NCBI GenBank assembly: GCA_025200525.1 | Contig: JANUSC010000376.1 | Span: 1-64,000, forward strand | Reading direction: 5' to 3' | Length of the DNA stretch: 64,000 bases | Source of the DNA: Camellia lanceoleosa | Lineage: Eukaryota; Streptophyta; Magnoliopsida; Ericales; Theaceae | Shown here: positions 47,138 through 57,429 of the stretch, piece after piece | How the letters are laid out: every line of letters begins with the position of its first letter | How positions within the stretch are numbered: the stretch's first letter is position 1 | Notes under the pieces: generated by a model | What the model was told of the DNA's origin: nothing | Database searches by the model: none | What the model saw: only the letters and a program-made list of their open reading frames with translations | Program-made: the position numbers and the translations under genes

Positions 47138-47606
47138 TGAATATCAGTCATACAAACCCCTTTATTACTTGTACCATTCACTGAGTATCCAAGCTCACCA
47201 TCTCTATATATATGTAGGTGATGAGCAGGACGGCGGCGACGCCTAGATGTGTTTTGCCGATGTGTTTTGGATTCGCATTTTTGCAACATCTTGAAGATCA
47301 TGCTTCTTAGCTTGCATTTTTATTGTATTTTGTATACGATGGCTTGAGAAGCCTTTTGGTCAAGATGTATTTTGTACTTTATTTTATTTGTATTCAAGTT
47401 GTGAAAGCCATGTAAAGATTGTATGCCATTTCACTTGACTTATACACAGCTCTTATGGACCACTTGTACTTTGAATTATTGCTTCCGCATTTGTTAGCCC
47501 CATATGTAGTACTCTGATTGTGTGTGAATTTTGAAAGTTGGCCTTCGGTAATCTCAGATTACTGGCCATCACGGCACCATTCCACTAGAGGCGGAATAGG
47601 GCGTGT
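47138..47606 (+). repeat. E2 5' LTR remnant
   Basis: It matches the last 465 bp of the 3' LTR (from 54163), starting at TTGAATATCAGTC and ending near GGAATAGGGCGTG. The join to satellite shares only two or so bases. It keeps the CTCTATATATATGTAGG stretch. Confidence 0.88.
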
Positions 47607-47609
47607 GAT

Positions 47610-47621
47610 TGGTACCAGAGC
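47610..47621 (+). other. E2 primer-binding site (initiator tRNA-Met)
   Basis: TGGTACCAGAGC differs by one base from TGGTATCAGAGC. It follows the LTR end after a few bases and is followed by ACAAGTTCC, as in E1. Confidence 0.88.
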
Positions 47622-47820
47622 ACAAGTTCCTAATAGTACGTTATTCACACACTTTGAGTCCTAAGGAGCTTAGGATTTCCCTTAGGATGATATTAGGATT
47701 GCATCACATTGCTTGCTATTTGACAAGGTGTGCATCATCTCGGCATGGCTATTTGTTACTTGCATGCATGTTTATTTGCGCATTTTGTTTTAAAGCCATA
47801 TTTTGCATACCCATAGCAAT

Positions 47821-49208
47821 ATGAGGAAAGGAAGACCACCGGTTGGCGAGATCAATCGAAGATAGAATGGATAGACGGACTAGAAAGACTAGTTGAAGGT
47901 TTAGCCCGTGAGTTGAGGCAAATGAGACAACAGAATGCTAGTGCTACCTCCACCCAGGCCAAACAGACCAATAGGTGACAGGCAATTCCGCCTCCACCTC
48001 CTCGATACCACAGCGTACCACTGTGCCTCCTGACCCGGCCTTGTATGGGGATGAGCCTTTGATTAAGGAGTTCAAGAAGATGAACCCGCCAAGGTTCCAA
48101 GGGGGTATAGAGCCGATGAAAGCCGAGGCGTGGGTTTTAGGAATGGAGAAGTTGTTTGAGATTTTTCCCAGCACCGATGCTCAGAAGGTGGCATTGGCAG
48201 CATTCACATTGGACGACAACGCTCGAAGATGGTGGATGATGACCCGAGAAGGTAACCCTGACTTAACTTGGGCCAGATTTTTGGAATTGTTCTCTGACAA
48301 GCACTTTCCTTAGTGTCCAAGATCGCAAGACCATGGAGTTTCAGACTCTGACACAAGGAAACAAGACGGTGGCAGAATATGATCGTGCTTTTACCGAATT
48401 GGCGAGATATGCGCCTCACATGGTCGAGGATGAATATAGGAAAGCTAGGAAGTTCGAAAGTGGACTGCGTGGGCCGATTCAGGATCGAGTTAACATGCTC
48501 AATATGCTGACTTACGCCGGGGTATTGGATAAGGCTATCCTTGCAGAAGCTAACTTGAACCGATATCAGAATTCAGGAGAGAATCAGAGGAAGAGACCAA
48601 ACTATGATAGTCGCCGAGTTCCGTTTAACGCCAAGAAGAGAGCGAACGTAGGCAGCTCCAGCAATTTGAATCAAGAAGGTAATGCTAAGCCGACGTGTGC
48701 AAGTTGTGGGAAGCTACATTCCGGAGTTTGCCGTTGGGCGTTTGGAGCTTGCTTTGAGTGTGGTGAAATGGGTCATCGTGTGAGAGACTGTCCGAAGTCA
48801 AGGATTGATGATGGTAAGAAGAATGGGAGCACCTCAGGCTCTACACCCGGAAGCAACATCAGAAGGACACAGACGAGACAGGGTAGAGTTTTCGCTCTAG
48901 TGCCAGGAGACACCCAGAATGCTGAGACTGTAGTATCAGGTATACTCCCAATCTGCTCTCAAGATGCATACATATTGATTGATTCGGGTTCTACGCATTC
49001 ATTTGTATCTGCTAAGTTTGCCGAGAAGTTGAATAGAGAACATGAACCTCTTGATTATGTGTTATATGTATCTACTCCATCTGGGAGGACTATGATTGTT
49101 GCATCCATCTATAGGGCGTGTGTCGTTGCGATTGAGGGTGTAGAACTATTAGTTGATTTAATGCCGTTAAGCATGACCCACTTCGATGTCATATTAGGAA
49201 TGGACTAG
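47821..49208 (+). pseudogene. E2 gag - protease
   Basis: The start ATG at 47821 opens a basic N-terminus. After a frame change, 47975-48313 carries the gag core (MNPPRFQGGIEPMKAEAW, FTLDDNARRWW) and 48333-49208 continues with KFESGLRGPIQDRVNML. Two zinc knuckles follow, CASCGKLHSGVC (48700-48735) and CFECGEMGHRVRDC (48751-48792). The protease active site LIDSGSTHSF is at about 48976-49005, and DVILGMD precedes a stop at 49206-49208, where the family has Trp. A one-base loss after DKHFP (48312) separates the two gag parts. Particle formation, RNA binding and polyprotein cleavage would be its roles. Confidence 0.9.
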
Positions 49209-50823
49209 TTAGTAATGAATCATACATCTATAAATTGTGTCTCGAAGAATGTCACACTGAGACCCCCAAACCAAACCGAGGTTATTTTCCATGGTAAAGG
49301 AGTAATACCCCCACCTTACCTGATTTCGTCCATGAAAGCCTTTAAACTAATCCAAAAAGGGTGTCAAGGTTATCTGTGTAGTATACTAAGTGATCTGAAT
49401 GGAAATGTTAACCTAGCCGACATTCCAGTTGTCAATGAATTCCCCGACGTCTTTCCAAATGACTTGTCGGGCCACTTAGTCGATAGAGAAGTAGAATTCA
49501 CTGTTGATAACATGCCGGGGACACAACCTATCTCCAGAACACCGTATAGAATGGCCCCAGTCGAATTCAAGGAACTGAAACTACAATTACAGGAATTGTT
49601 GGAGAAGGGATTCGTTAGGCCGAGTACTTCACCATGGGAGCACCGATCTGTTTGTTAAGAAAAGGATGGCACACTTCGTCTTTGCATTAATTACGAGAAC
49701 TCAACAAAGTGACCATTAAAAATAAGTACCGTTGCCTAGGATTGATGACTTGCTTGACCAACTACAAGGCACGAGTCTTTTCAAAATTGACCTTAGGTCG
49801 GGCTACCATCGCCTTAAGGTTAAAGCGAAGATGTTGAGAAGGCGGTTTTCGGACAAGATATGGGCACTGAATTTCTAGTAATGCCTTTTAGGGTGACTAA
49901 TGCACTGCGGCGTTCATGGATTTAATGAGCGAGTCTTTAAGCCATATCTTGATGAGTTCGTGGTTGTTTTTATTGACGACATATTGATCTACTCCAAGAG
50001 TACGACTGAGCACGAGAGTCATCTAACACTTGCCTTGCAAACCTTGAGGGACAGGAAGTTGTATGCTAAGTTGAGTAAGTGTGAGTTTTGGCTTTCCAGC
50101 ATTTCGTTTTTGGGGCATGTGATCAATGAAGAGGGTATCTCAGTCGATCCCAGTAAGATTGAAGCTATTGTGAATTGGCCGACGCCGACCAACGTATCCG
50201 AGGTTCGTAGTTTTCTGGGTTTGGCAGGTTATTACAGAAAGTTTGTGAAGGACTTCTCAAGAATTGCAGTACCGTTGACACAATTAACTCAGAAGGGAGT
50301 GACATATGAATGGACCGAAGATAGAGACTCAGCCTTCCAGGAGCTGAAGACGAGATTAGTTACGGCACCAGTTCTCGTACTACCATCAGGTAATGAAGAG
50401 TTTCAGATTTTCAGCGATGCTTCACATAAGGGCTTGGGTTGCGTATTAATGCAAGGGGGTAAGGTTATAGCTTATGCATCTCGTCAGTTGAAACCCCATG
50501 AAAAGAACTATCCTACCCATGATCTTGAGCTAGCGGCCATGGTATTTGCTTTGAAGATTTGGCGCCATTACTTGTATGGGGCTTCTTGTCAAGTTTTCAC
50601 GGATCACAAGAGTTTGAAGTACTTGTTCACTCAGAAGGAATTGAATTTGAGGCAGAGAAGATGGCTGGAATTATTGAAGGACTACGACATGCAGATTCAA
50701 TACCATCCAGGTAAAGCAAACTCGGTGGCCGACGCGTTGAGCAGGAGGTCAATGGGAAGTCTGGCATGCTTAACCATGATCACAGTGGAGCCAACTATTA
50801 TTGAGGAAGTGAAGACCAGGTAG
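49209..50823 (+). pseudogene. E2 reverse transcriptase - RNase H
   Basis: After the 49206 stop the frame continues with EFPDVFPNDLSGHLVDREVE, TPYRMAPVE and VRPSTSPWE (to 49640). A damaged stretch, 49640-49900, contains pieces of the fingers and palm in changing frames. From 49900 it is open: [13 protein letters not shown] (49963-50001) with the catalytic aspartates, [32 protein letters not shown], then RNase H with [12 protein letters not shown] (50413-50448), [13 protein letters not shown] and [20 protein letters not shown]. The frame ends with [14 protein letters not shown] and a TAG at 50821-50823, where a Gln codon CAG is likely. Confidence 0.92.
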
Positions 50824-52238
50824 ATGGAGGATGAATTCCTCAAGAAAGTGATTGATGAGTTCGTCACCAAGCTGAGGCCAAGATACACCGTTGAAGATCA
50901 AGTGCTTAAGTTCGAAGGAAGATTGTGCGTGGCCGACGTCCCAGAGTTGAATAGGAAGATTTTGCAAGAAGCCCACAACTCCAAATTTGCCGTTCATCCA
51001 GGAACCACCAAGATGTATCAAGATGTGAAGTGGACTTACTGGTGGCCAAATATGAAAAGGGAAATAGCTGAGTTTGTATTCCAGTGTCTGTGTTGTCAGC
51101 AAGTGAAAGCGGAACACCAGAGACCCCCAGGGCTTCTTCAACCTTTGTCAATTCCTGAGTGGAAATGGGAACACATCTCCATGGATTTTGTGGTGGGTTT
51201 CTGGGGGCGCAAAGAGGTATGGATTCGATTTGGGTTATCATTGACAGATTAACTAAGTCGACACACTTCTTGCCGCTTAAAACTACATTCAATGCCGACC
51301 GACTTGCGGCGTATATGAACGAGATTATTAGAATTCATGGTGTGCCGATGTCCATTGTATCAGATCGAGATTCGAAGTTCGTTTCTAGATTTTGGCAGAG
51401 CCTGCAAAGAGCCTTGGGGACTGAGTTGAGGTTTAGCACAGCTTTTCACCCCCAGACTGATGGGCAAACGGAAAGAATCATTCAAACACTTGAGGATATG
51501 CTCAGAATGTGTGTATTAGATTTCAAGGGAAGTTGGGAATCGCATCTGCCATTAGTAGAATTCGCATACAACAACAGTTATCAAGCCAGCATTGGCATGG
51601 CGCCGTACAAAACTTTGTATGGAAGGGAGTGCAGATCGCCGATATGTTGGACCGAGGTGGGAGATCTGACTTTGATTGGTCGAGTTAGTTCAAGGAACGG
51701 AAAAGATTAAGCTCATTCAGAGAGGATTAGAATCGCATGAGTCGAGTAAGAGTTATCTTGACCAGAGGAGAAGGAGCTAGAATTGAAGTTGGGGATCATG
51801 TATTTTTGAGGGTCTCATGGATGTGAGGAGTTTCAAGATTTGGAAAGAAGGAAAATTAGCACCACGATATATTGGACCGTTTGAAATTCTTGAGAGAATT
51901 AACCCATTTCCTCTGCACTTGCTTTGCCAGATTTAAGCCAAGCCCACAATGTGTTTCATGTTTCGATGTTAAGGAAGTATATCCGAGACTCATTACATAT
52001 AATTGACCATTCTGGGATTACGGTTAATGAGGATTTGGGCTACGAGGAGAAACCAATGAGGATTATTGACAGGCAAGTGAGGCAGTTGAGAAACAAATCG
52101 ACACCAATGGTAAAGGTCGAATGGAAAGAGCATTATGGCACGGAAGCCACATGGGAAAAGGAAAAGGAAGTGAGAATCCGTTATCCGGAGTTGTTTGTAG
52201 AGCAAGGTAACTTAAGTTTAGGGACCAAACTTCTTTAA
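50824..52238 (+). pseudogene. E2 integrase - chromodomain
   Basis: The zinc-binding HHCC region lies in the first open part: H...H in EAHNSKFAVHPGTTK and CLCCQQVK (50968-51105). The catalytic core has MDFVVGF (51181-51201), SDRDSKF (51361-51381) and [14 protein letters not shown] (51462-51503), the D, D and E of the DDE triad. A frame change near 51210 splits the core, and several lie in 51710-51924. The last part (51924-52238) has NVFHVSMLRKYI and a chromodomain-type end, VKVEWKEHYGTEATWEKEKE (52110-52169). This C-terminal chromodomain places the element among chromoviruses. Confidence 0.9.
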
Positions 52239-52249
52239 GAGAGGTAGAC
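52236..52249 (+). other. E2 polypurine tract
   Basis: AAGAGAGGTAGAC abuts the TGTAGTGACCC start of the 3' LTR. It would prime plus-strand DNA synthesis. Confidence 0.75.
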
Positions 52250-54627
52250 TGTAGTGACCCTCTTCTTCACTTTAGCCTTGTGCATGAGCATCTGCATGAA
52301 CTTGTTTTGCTAAACCTGCATTAATGGATTTGACTTGTTTTATCTAGAGTAAGATCCTTGTCTTGCTTTGTATCTGTGAGGAATTGCTTGTTAGTCTTGT
52401 TCCTTTTCTAAGTATGTCTAGCCGAGGTCATCCTAAGTCTAGTCACCTTTGAACCCTTTGACACTTGGAACTATCTTGAAATCTCCTTGGTTTGACCTCT
52501 ATCGTCACCCTAGCATCTTAGCCGAGATGTCTCTATCTGGCCGAGGTGTTCAAAGACCAAAATGAGAGTGTACCACCTTAGCCGAGATGTCTCTATCGGC
52601 CGAGGTGTTCGGCCAAAGTGAGGAGTGTACCACCTTAGCCGAGATGTTTATCCTTACAACTAACGACCTTATCCCTGGACAGGTATGACCTAGACCGAGG
52701 TGTGGCACATCTAGGCCAAGGTGTGGCACAGCTTAGTCAAGGTTGTCCTTCCACGCTGATGTCCTTGTCACCCCACTTGCCGAAGCCTTGTCTCTTGCCG
52801 AAGTTATTATTGCCAGAGTGCCTAGCCGTGTAGCTTGTTAGATACACTTTGCCATAGTCTTGTCTTGTCAATCAGTCACCTTTTTCGAGGTAACCCAATC
52901 CGGTAGTGCCACGTGTCCGAGCTATGTGTTAAGTCAGTCGGCAGAGGGAGGAAATGTATCATTTTGTTATAAGTCTTTGTTCTTGATGAGAGAGAAGCTC
53001 TAGAAGAAGGAGAAGGAGTTTAGAGTGAGAGAGTAAACTTCCAAGCTTGATTCCTAGAGATCGAACCGTTAGATTCGAGTTTTGAGGTTAGAATCTTAAT
53101 CTACTCTTGTTGTTCTTATTGATCATCTAGCTGCATTGCATGATCGAACCTGATTTGCAAGCCATGCATCTATTTAAAGTTGGTTTTAGAAAGAGAAAAT
53201 AGTGTTCATGTGTTCTTGAAGAAAAGCCTTGTTTAATCCGAAAGTTTGTATCAAAAATCATGTTCTTGTGTTTGTTTCTGCATGATCTTCTTGTACAGGT
53301 ACCCAGGTCCATGTTTTCAAAACTCATAACATGAAATCTTAGATTTTCGTAATAACAAGTTATGATCCTTGCATTCATCTTCTTCATGTTCATGTTCTTA
53401 ATGTTCTTCATGTTCTTGAGCATAAGGGAACCCAGATTTTCCCGACTTCATTCCCTCGAATGGGGCCATCAGGACCCCACCTCGGCGAGGAGGTGTAGGA
53501 CCTCGGCCAAGACCTGGTTAGTGCCCCAGCATGTTTCCCAAGATGAGAAATAGTGTTTGTTTCGAGTTGACTTAGTTTTGAAGAATACCGAGATCATTTG
53601 TATGCATGTGAAGCTTGTTTAAAAGTGTATTCAATAAACTTGCCATGTGTTTGTCAGGACTTGGACTTGCCTCGACCCCGACGTTTGAAGGACTATGTGA
53701 GTGGTATTTTTAATAAAGATATGTTATAAAGCTTTGATAAAACCTTGTTTTGCCTTGTTTGGAAAGTATTTGCAAGCATGAATGATTATTCCTAGTTGAA
53801 ATAAAAACTATCTTGTTTTGATGACATTTTGGAAGTCAAATGCGTGCTAGGGACTATAAGCATTTGTAGCACAACTCTTGAAAGTCCGTATGTGCTAGGG
53901 GACTCTAAACTTTGTAGCACCCTTGCTTGAGATATCTACGCTTGCCACCGACTGACCTTGTGCGGGTGGGTTTGTCTAATCGATTCTGGATCGGTTATTA
54001 AACGCTTGTCTTGCCTTGCCTTGACGGTTTTACGCGTGGGTTTGCTTGTCCTAATGTCATCCCTTGTATTATGTTGATGCTAATAAGCATCCTTGAAGCT
54101 TGATAGATCCACTAGATGGACTTGGTTTTATTTGGTTATATTATGTATTGTTTTGCTAAAGATCTTGAATATCATCCTACAAACCCTTTATTACTTGTAC
54201 CATTCACGAGTATCCAAGCTCACCTCTCTATATATATGTAGGTGATGAAGCGGGGCGGCAGCCTAGATGTGTTTTGCCGATGTGTTTTTGATTCGTATTT
54301 TGCAACATCTTGAAGATCATGCTTCTTAGCTTGCATTTTTATTGTATTACGTATCGATGGCTTGAGAAGCCTTTTGGTCAAGATGTATTTTGTACTTTAT
54401 TTTATTTGTATTCAAGTTGTGAAAGCCATGTAAAGATTGTATGCCATTTCACTTGACTTATACACAGCTCTTATGGACCACTTGTACTTTGAATTATTGC
54501 TTCCGCATTTGTTAGCCCCATATGTAGTACTCTGATTGTGTGTGAATTTTGAAAGTTGGCCTTCGGTAATCTCAGATTACTGGCCATCACGGCACCATTC
54601 CACTAGGGGCGGAATGGGGGCGTAACA
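52250..54627 (+). repeat. E2 3' LTR
   Basis: The LTR is 2378 bp and runs from TGTAGTGACCCTC to GGGGGCGTAACA. It is related to the E1 LTR throughout. Three imperfect repeats of about 60 bp, each with TTAGCCGAGATGT, lie at 52511-52650. CTCTATATATATGTAGG near 54225-54241 is a TATA-like candidate. The satellite continues at 54628 with CTTTCTTTCTCTC. No gene lies in it. Confidence 0.9.
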
Positions 54628-55754
54628 CTTTCTTTCTCTCTCTCTCTTGTTCTTTCTCTCTATCTGTTGAAATTCTTTCTCAAATATAATCCAGTATATA
54701 TATATATATCTGTTCTATTTTTTATTATTAGTTATGTCTGCTTAATTTTTAATTTTTTTTTTTGATTCATTTACAACTATCTGTTGCAATTTGTTTCATC
54801 ATACAACAACAACAAAGATCAACAACTTAAAAAAAAAAAAAGGTGGAGAAATTGGATCTGTGTGCTTGAAGTAAAAAGCATCCATAAGGATTTGGATCAA
54901 TGGAGTTTTCTCCTCCGATGGTTCTCTGCAGCATTGAGTAAAATAATTTGTTGAGAAGTCTTTTTATTTGTTTTGAAAAACGTTTTGTTTTCAATTTTAC
55001 TCCTTAATTTATTTGTTGAATTTTTTTTTTCTATATGTTCAAATTTACATTTAAGTGTTTAATTATTATATTTTTGTCTATATATTCCAAAATCTTGATT
55101 ATCTGTTCCATTTTTTTCCCTATCTGTGCAAATTTTTGTCTAGATTTTATTATCGGTTCAATTTTAATCTCTTATCTGTTCAAATATCTATCCAAAATTT
55201 CTTATCTGTTCAACAAACCAATCGCAATCTTCAATTTATTTCTATCTGTTCAATTTTATTATCTGTTGAAATACACCAAACGAGGATCTATTGCAATCTT
55301 TCTTTCTTTCTCTCTTGTACTTTCTCTCTATCTGTTGAAATTCTTTCTCAAATATAATCCTGTATATATATATCTGTTTTTTATTATAATTTCAATATGC
55401 TTAATTTTTAATTTTTTTTTGGTTCATTTACAACTATCTTTGCAATTTGTTTCATCATACAACAACAACAAAGATCAACAACTTAAAAAAAAAAAGTAGG
55501 AGAAATTATATCTAGGCGCTTGAAGAAAAAAAAGCGTCCATAAAGAAATTTGGATCAATGGAGTCTTCTCATCCGATGGTCCTCTGCAAGCATTAAGTCA
55601 AATAATTTGGTGAGAAGTCTTTTTATTTGTTATGAAAGGCGTTTTGTTTTCAATTTTACTCCTTAATTTATCATTAAATTTTTTTCTCTATATGTTCAAA
55701 TTTACATTTAAGTGTTTAATTATTATTTTTTGTCTATATATTCAAAAATCTTGC
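54628..55754 (+). repeat. AT-rich satellite, block IV
   Basis: It starts in the CT-rich part of a unit and continues over unit starts near 54931 and 55590. It ends in AATCTTG at about 55754, where gag sequence of the E4 family begins. The long-type unit is present (ATATCTATCCAAAATTTC near 55187). Confidence 0.93.
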
Positions 55755-56444
55755 CAAGCATCTCGAGCGTCTTACTCATTTGTTCCAACCACTAAATGCG
55801 CCTTAAGTGGCTCCTTTGGATCCCCAACAAACTCGTCCGGGTTAGACAGGAAGAACTCCTCTTCAAGAAAGAAGGCCACCTTTGCTCGATTCCCAACTCG
55901 AGAATACCCAAAGCTCACTATCTCTCGGGCCAAGGCACTCTCGCCTTTCTTGACCACATTGGCACGACCAACTCCCTCTATCTTCGGAATCTTATCCGGT
56001 AAAGGCATTTCCTGCCTACCACGCCTAGCACCTCTTCCTCATCCTAACATCCTAATAAAGGTAACACAGAACGTTAGCACATTCATAAATGTGCCGAAAC
56101 TAAACACTCGCGTCCTAATACATGGACAACTGTAATTCACTCCACGTAAGCACATAAACACATAAGCACTTACGAATTTCATTTCCGGATAATGATAGTC
56201 CTGAGGCGTTACTAGAGTTCCGGTTAGAAACAGCATTGATCAAGTGCTTTTCCAACAAGACTCCTAGAAACCCAAGGATCCAATCAACATCCTAGAAACT
56301 AAATCCCATACCCAAATAATCACATAAACATGTTATCAATTAAACACATGGCATGTGACACTACACCTAAGTCTCTATCAAGCGAGACAAACCCATTGTG
56401 ATCCTAATCACTTCCCACGTACTCAAAGTATTCGAACCCGGTAC

Positions 56445-56456
56445 GCTCTGATACCA
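56445..56456 (-). other. E5 primer-binding site (initiator tRNA-Met)
   Basis: GCTCTGATACCA complements TGGTATCAGAGC exactly, and the LTR start follows at 56460. Confidence 0.9.
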
Positions 56457-56662
56457 AGTTGTAACGCCCTCAAAATAATAACATAAAACCCAACAATATA
56501 GACATGTATTGATACATAAAAGACCAACATTCTCCCATTCATCAGAATATTCGATTACACAAGATATTACATGTTAACAACAAAAGCAAATGCCCTACGG
56601 GCTTATAGCTTTCCAAGTTAACACTTGGTTACGAAAAGAGAGTGCTAACTCATTTACACATT

Positions 56663-56901
56663 GGCCCTGTTTGTCAGGGCTTAATTTCAGCTTTCAGCTT
56701 AATTTAAGCTGTTTTGATATGTTTGGGTTAGCTTATGCTTATAGCTTATAGCTTTGTGGAAGCTGAAAACCAGCTTATTCTGTGAAATTTTGGATATGCT
56801 TTGAGAATAAGCTGGAAACCAGCTTAAGCTGAAAGTTATAAGCTATAAGCTGTTTGGGCATAAGCTATAAGCAGCTTCCCACAGCTCTACCAAACAGGGC
56901 C
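56663..56901. mobile_element. MITE of 239 bp, PIF/Harbinger- or hAT-like
   Basis: The ends are inverted: GGCCCTGTTTG at the left and CAAACAGGGCC at the right. The flanks read ACACATT and ATTAAGCCC, and the two uninterrupted LTR copies have ACACATTAAGCCC (31495 and 38947 regions), so ATT is duplicated. The interior is largely self-complementary (AGCTTATAGCT, ATAAGCTGG, CCAGCTTA blocks), so the element can fold back on itself. It codes for nothing. A 3-bp duplication with these ends suggests PIF/Harbinger, although that group prefers TTA/TAA; hAT elements would give 8 bp. Confidence 0.88.
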
Positions 56902-57019
56902 ATTAAGCCCTAGGTTTGAATTTACATGTAATACATCAAAAGAAACAAGACATCCAAAAAGTCTGACAGCCTCAAGCCTCCCAAGCTATGTCCTTGGAGG
57001 TGGCATGCTACATGTACCT

Positions 57020-57395
57020 TGTGGTAGCCGAATAATCAGTAGAGGAAGAGGAGTAACATCTCGGCCTCTAGGTGCCAAACGGGTAAAAATCTCGAAGGGG
57101 AGATCGGCCGAATACGATGACTAGGCCGAATAGGATAAAGCCCCTGCAGCCGAGTGCAAGGAAAGGTAATGATTGGAGAAGTAGACCGGATCGAATTTGA
57201 AAAATGACTATAAATACAAGAGCTTGGACTAATAAAGGTATGTAAACACTTCTATAAACTTAGTGAGCAAGCTTTACGGAGGCCCGACTTGTCGTCGGAG
57301 TGCTAATTAGCACCCCGACCGGAGTTTGTATTTTCGGTGACTAGCGAGGATCATTGGCGTCCTCGAGTTTGAAGAGTATTTCCAAACCACATTCA
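57020..57395 (+). repeat. E6 5' LTR (376 bp)
   Basis: It begins TGTGGTAGCCGAATAA inside the E5 LTR and ends in ATTCA before the primer site. The left flank TACCT (57015-57019) is the candidate target duplication. A TATA box, TATAAATA, lies at 57209-57216, so transcription could start near 57240-57250. There is no second LTR in the window to compare with, so the borders rest on the ends and the primer site. Confidence 0.72.
57209..57216 (+). promoter_or_regulatory. TATA box of the E6 LTR
   Basis: TATAAATA lies about 190 bp into the LTR, in a normal position for a short LTR promoter. Confidence 0.55.
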
Positions 57396-57399
57396 CCAC

Positions 57400-57415
57400 T
57401 GGCGCCGTCGTGGGA
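57400..57415 (+). other. E6 primer-binding site (tRNA-Asp type)
   Basis: TGGCGCCGTCGTGGGA matches the first bases of the site complementary to plant tRNA-Asp (TGGCGCCGTTGCCGG) with a few differences. Tat and Athila elements commonly use such a site, unlike the initiator-Met site of all the other elements here. Confidence 0.75.
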
Positions 57416-57429
57416 ATACTCAAATACAT

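Larger units (their letters stand above)
47138..54627 (+). mobile_element. E2: Ty3/gypsy chromovirus (Tekay/Del-like), nearly complete
   Basis: The order is a 5' LTR remnant, initiator-Met primer site, gag with two zinc knuckles, protease, reverse transcriptase, RNase H, integrase with HHCC and DDE motifs, a chromodomain, a polypurine tract and a full 3' LTR (52250-54627). It belongs to the same family as E1. The 5' LTR has lost about its first 1.9 kb, together with about 235 bp of adjoining satellite. At least five frame changes and two stops break the coding region, so it is not autonomous as read. Confidence 0.92.
55755..57019 (-). mobile_element. E5: truncated E4-family element (gag start, leader, part of 5' LTR)
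   Basis: The segment 55755-56046 matches the gag part 38030-38345 of E4. The leader follows, then the primer site (56445-56456, exact complement of TGGTATCAGAGC), then the LTR from TGTAACGCCC at 56460. The LTR stops at 57019, after about 320 bp of LTR sequence without the MITE, where the Tat LTR begins. It keeps CTGAGGCG and CATTTCCTGCC, which one or other E4 copy has lost, so it is a useful reference. There is no complete gene: gag is interrupted and only its first third is there. Confidence 0.85.
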
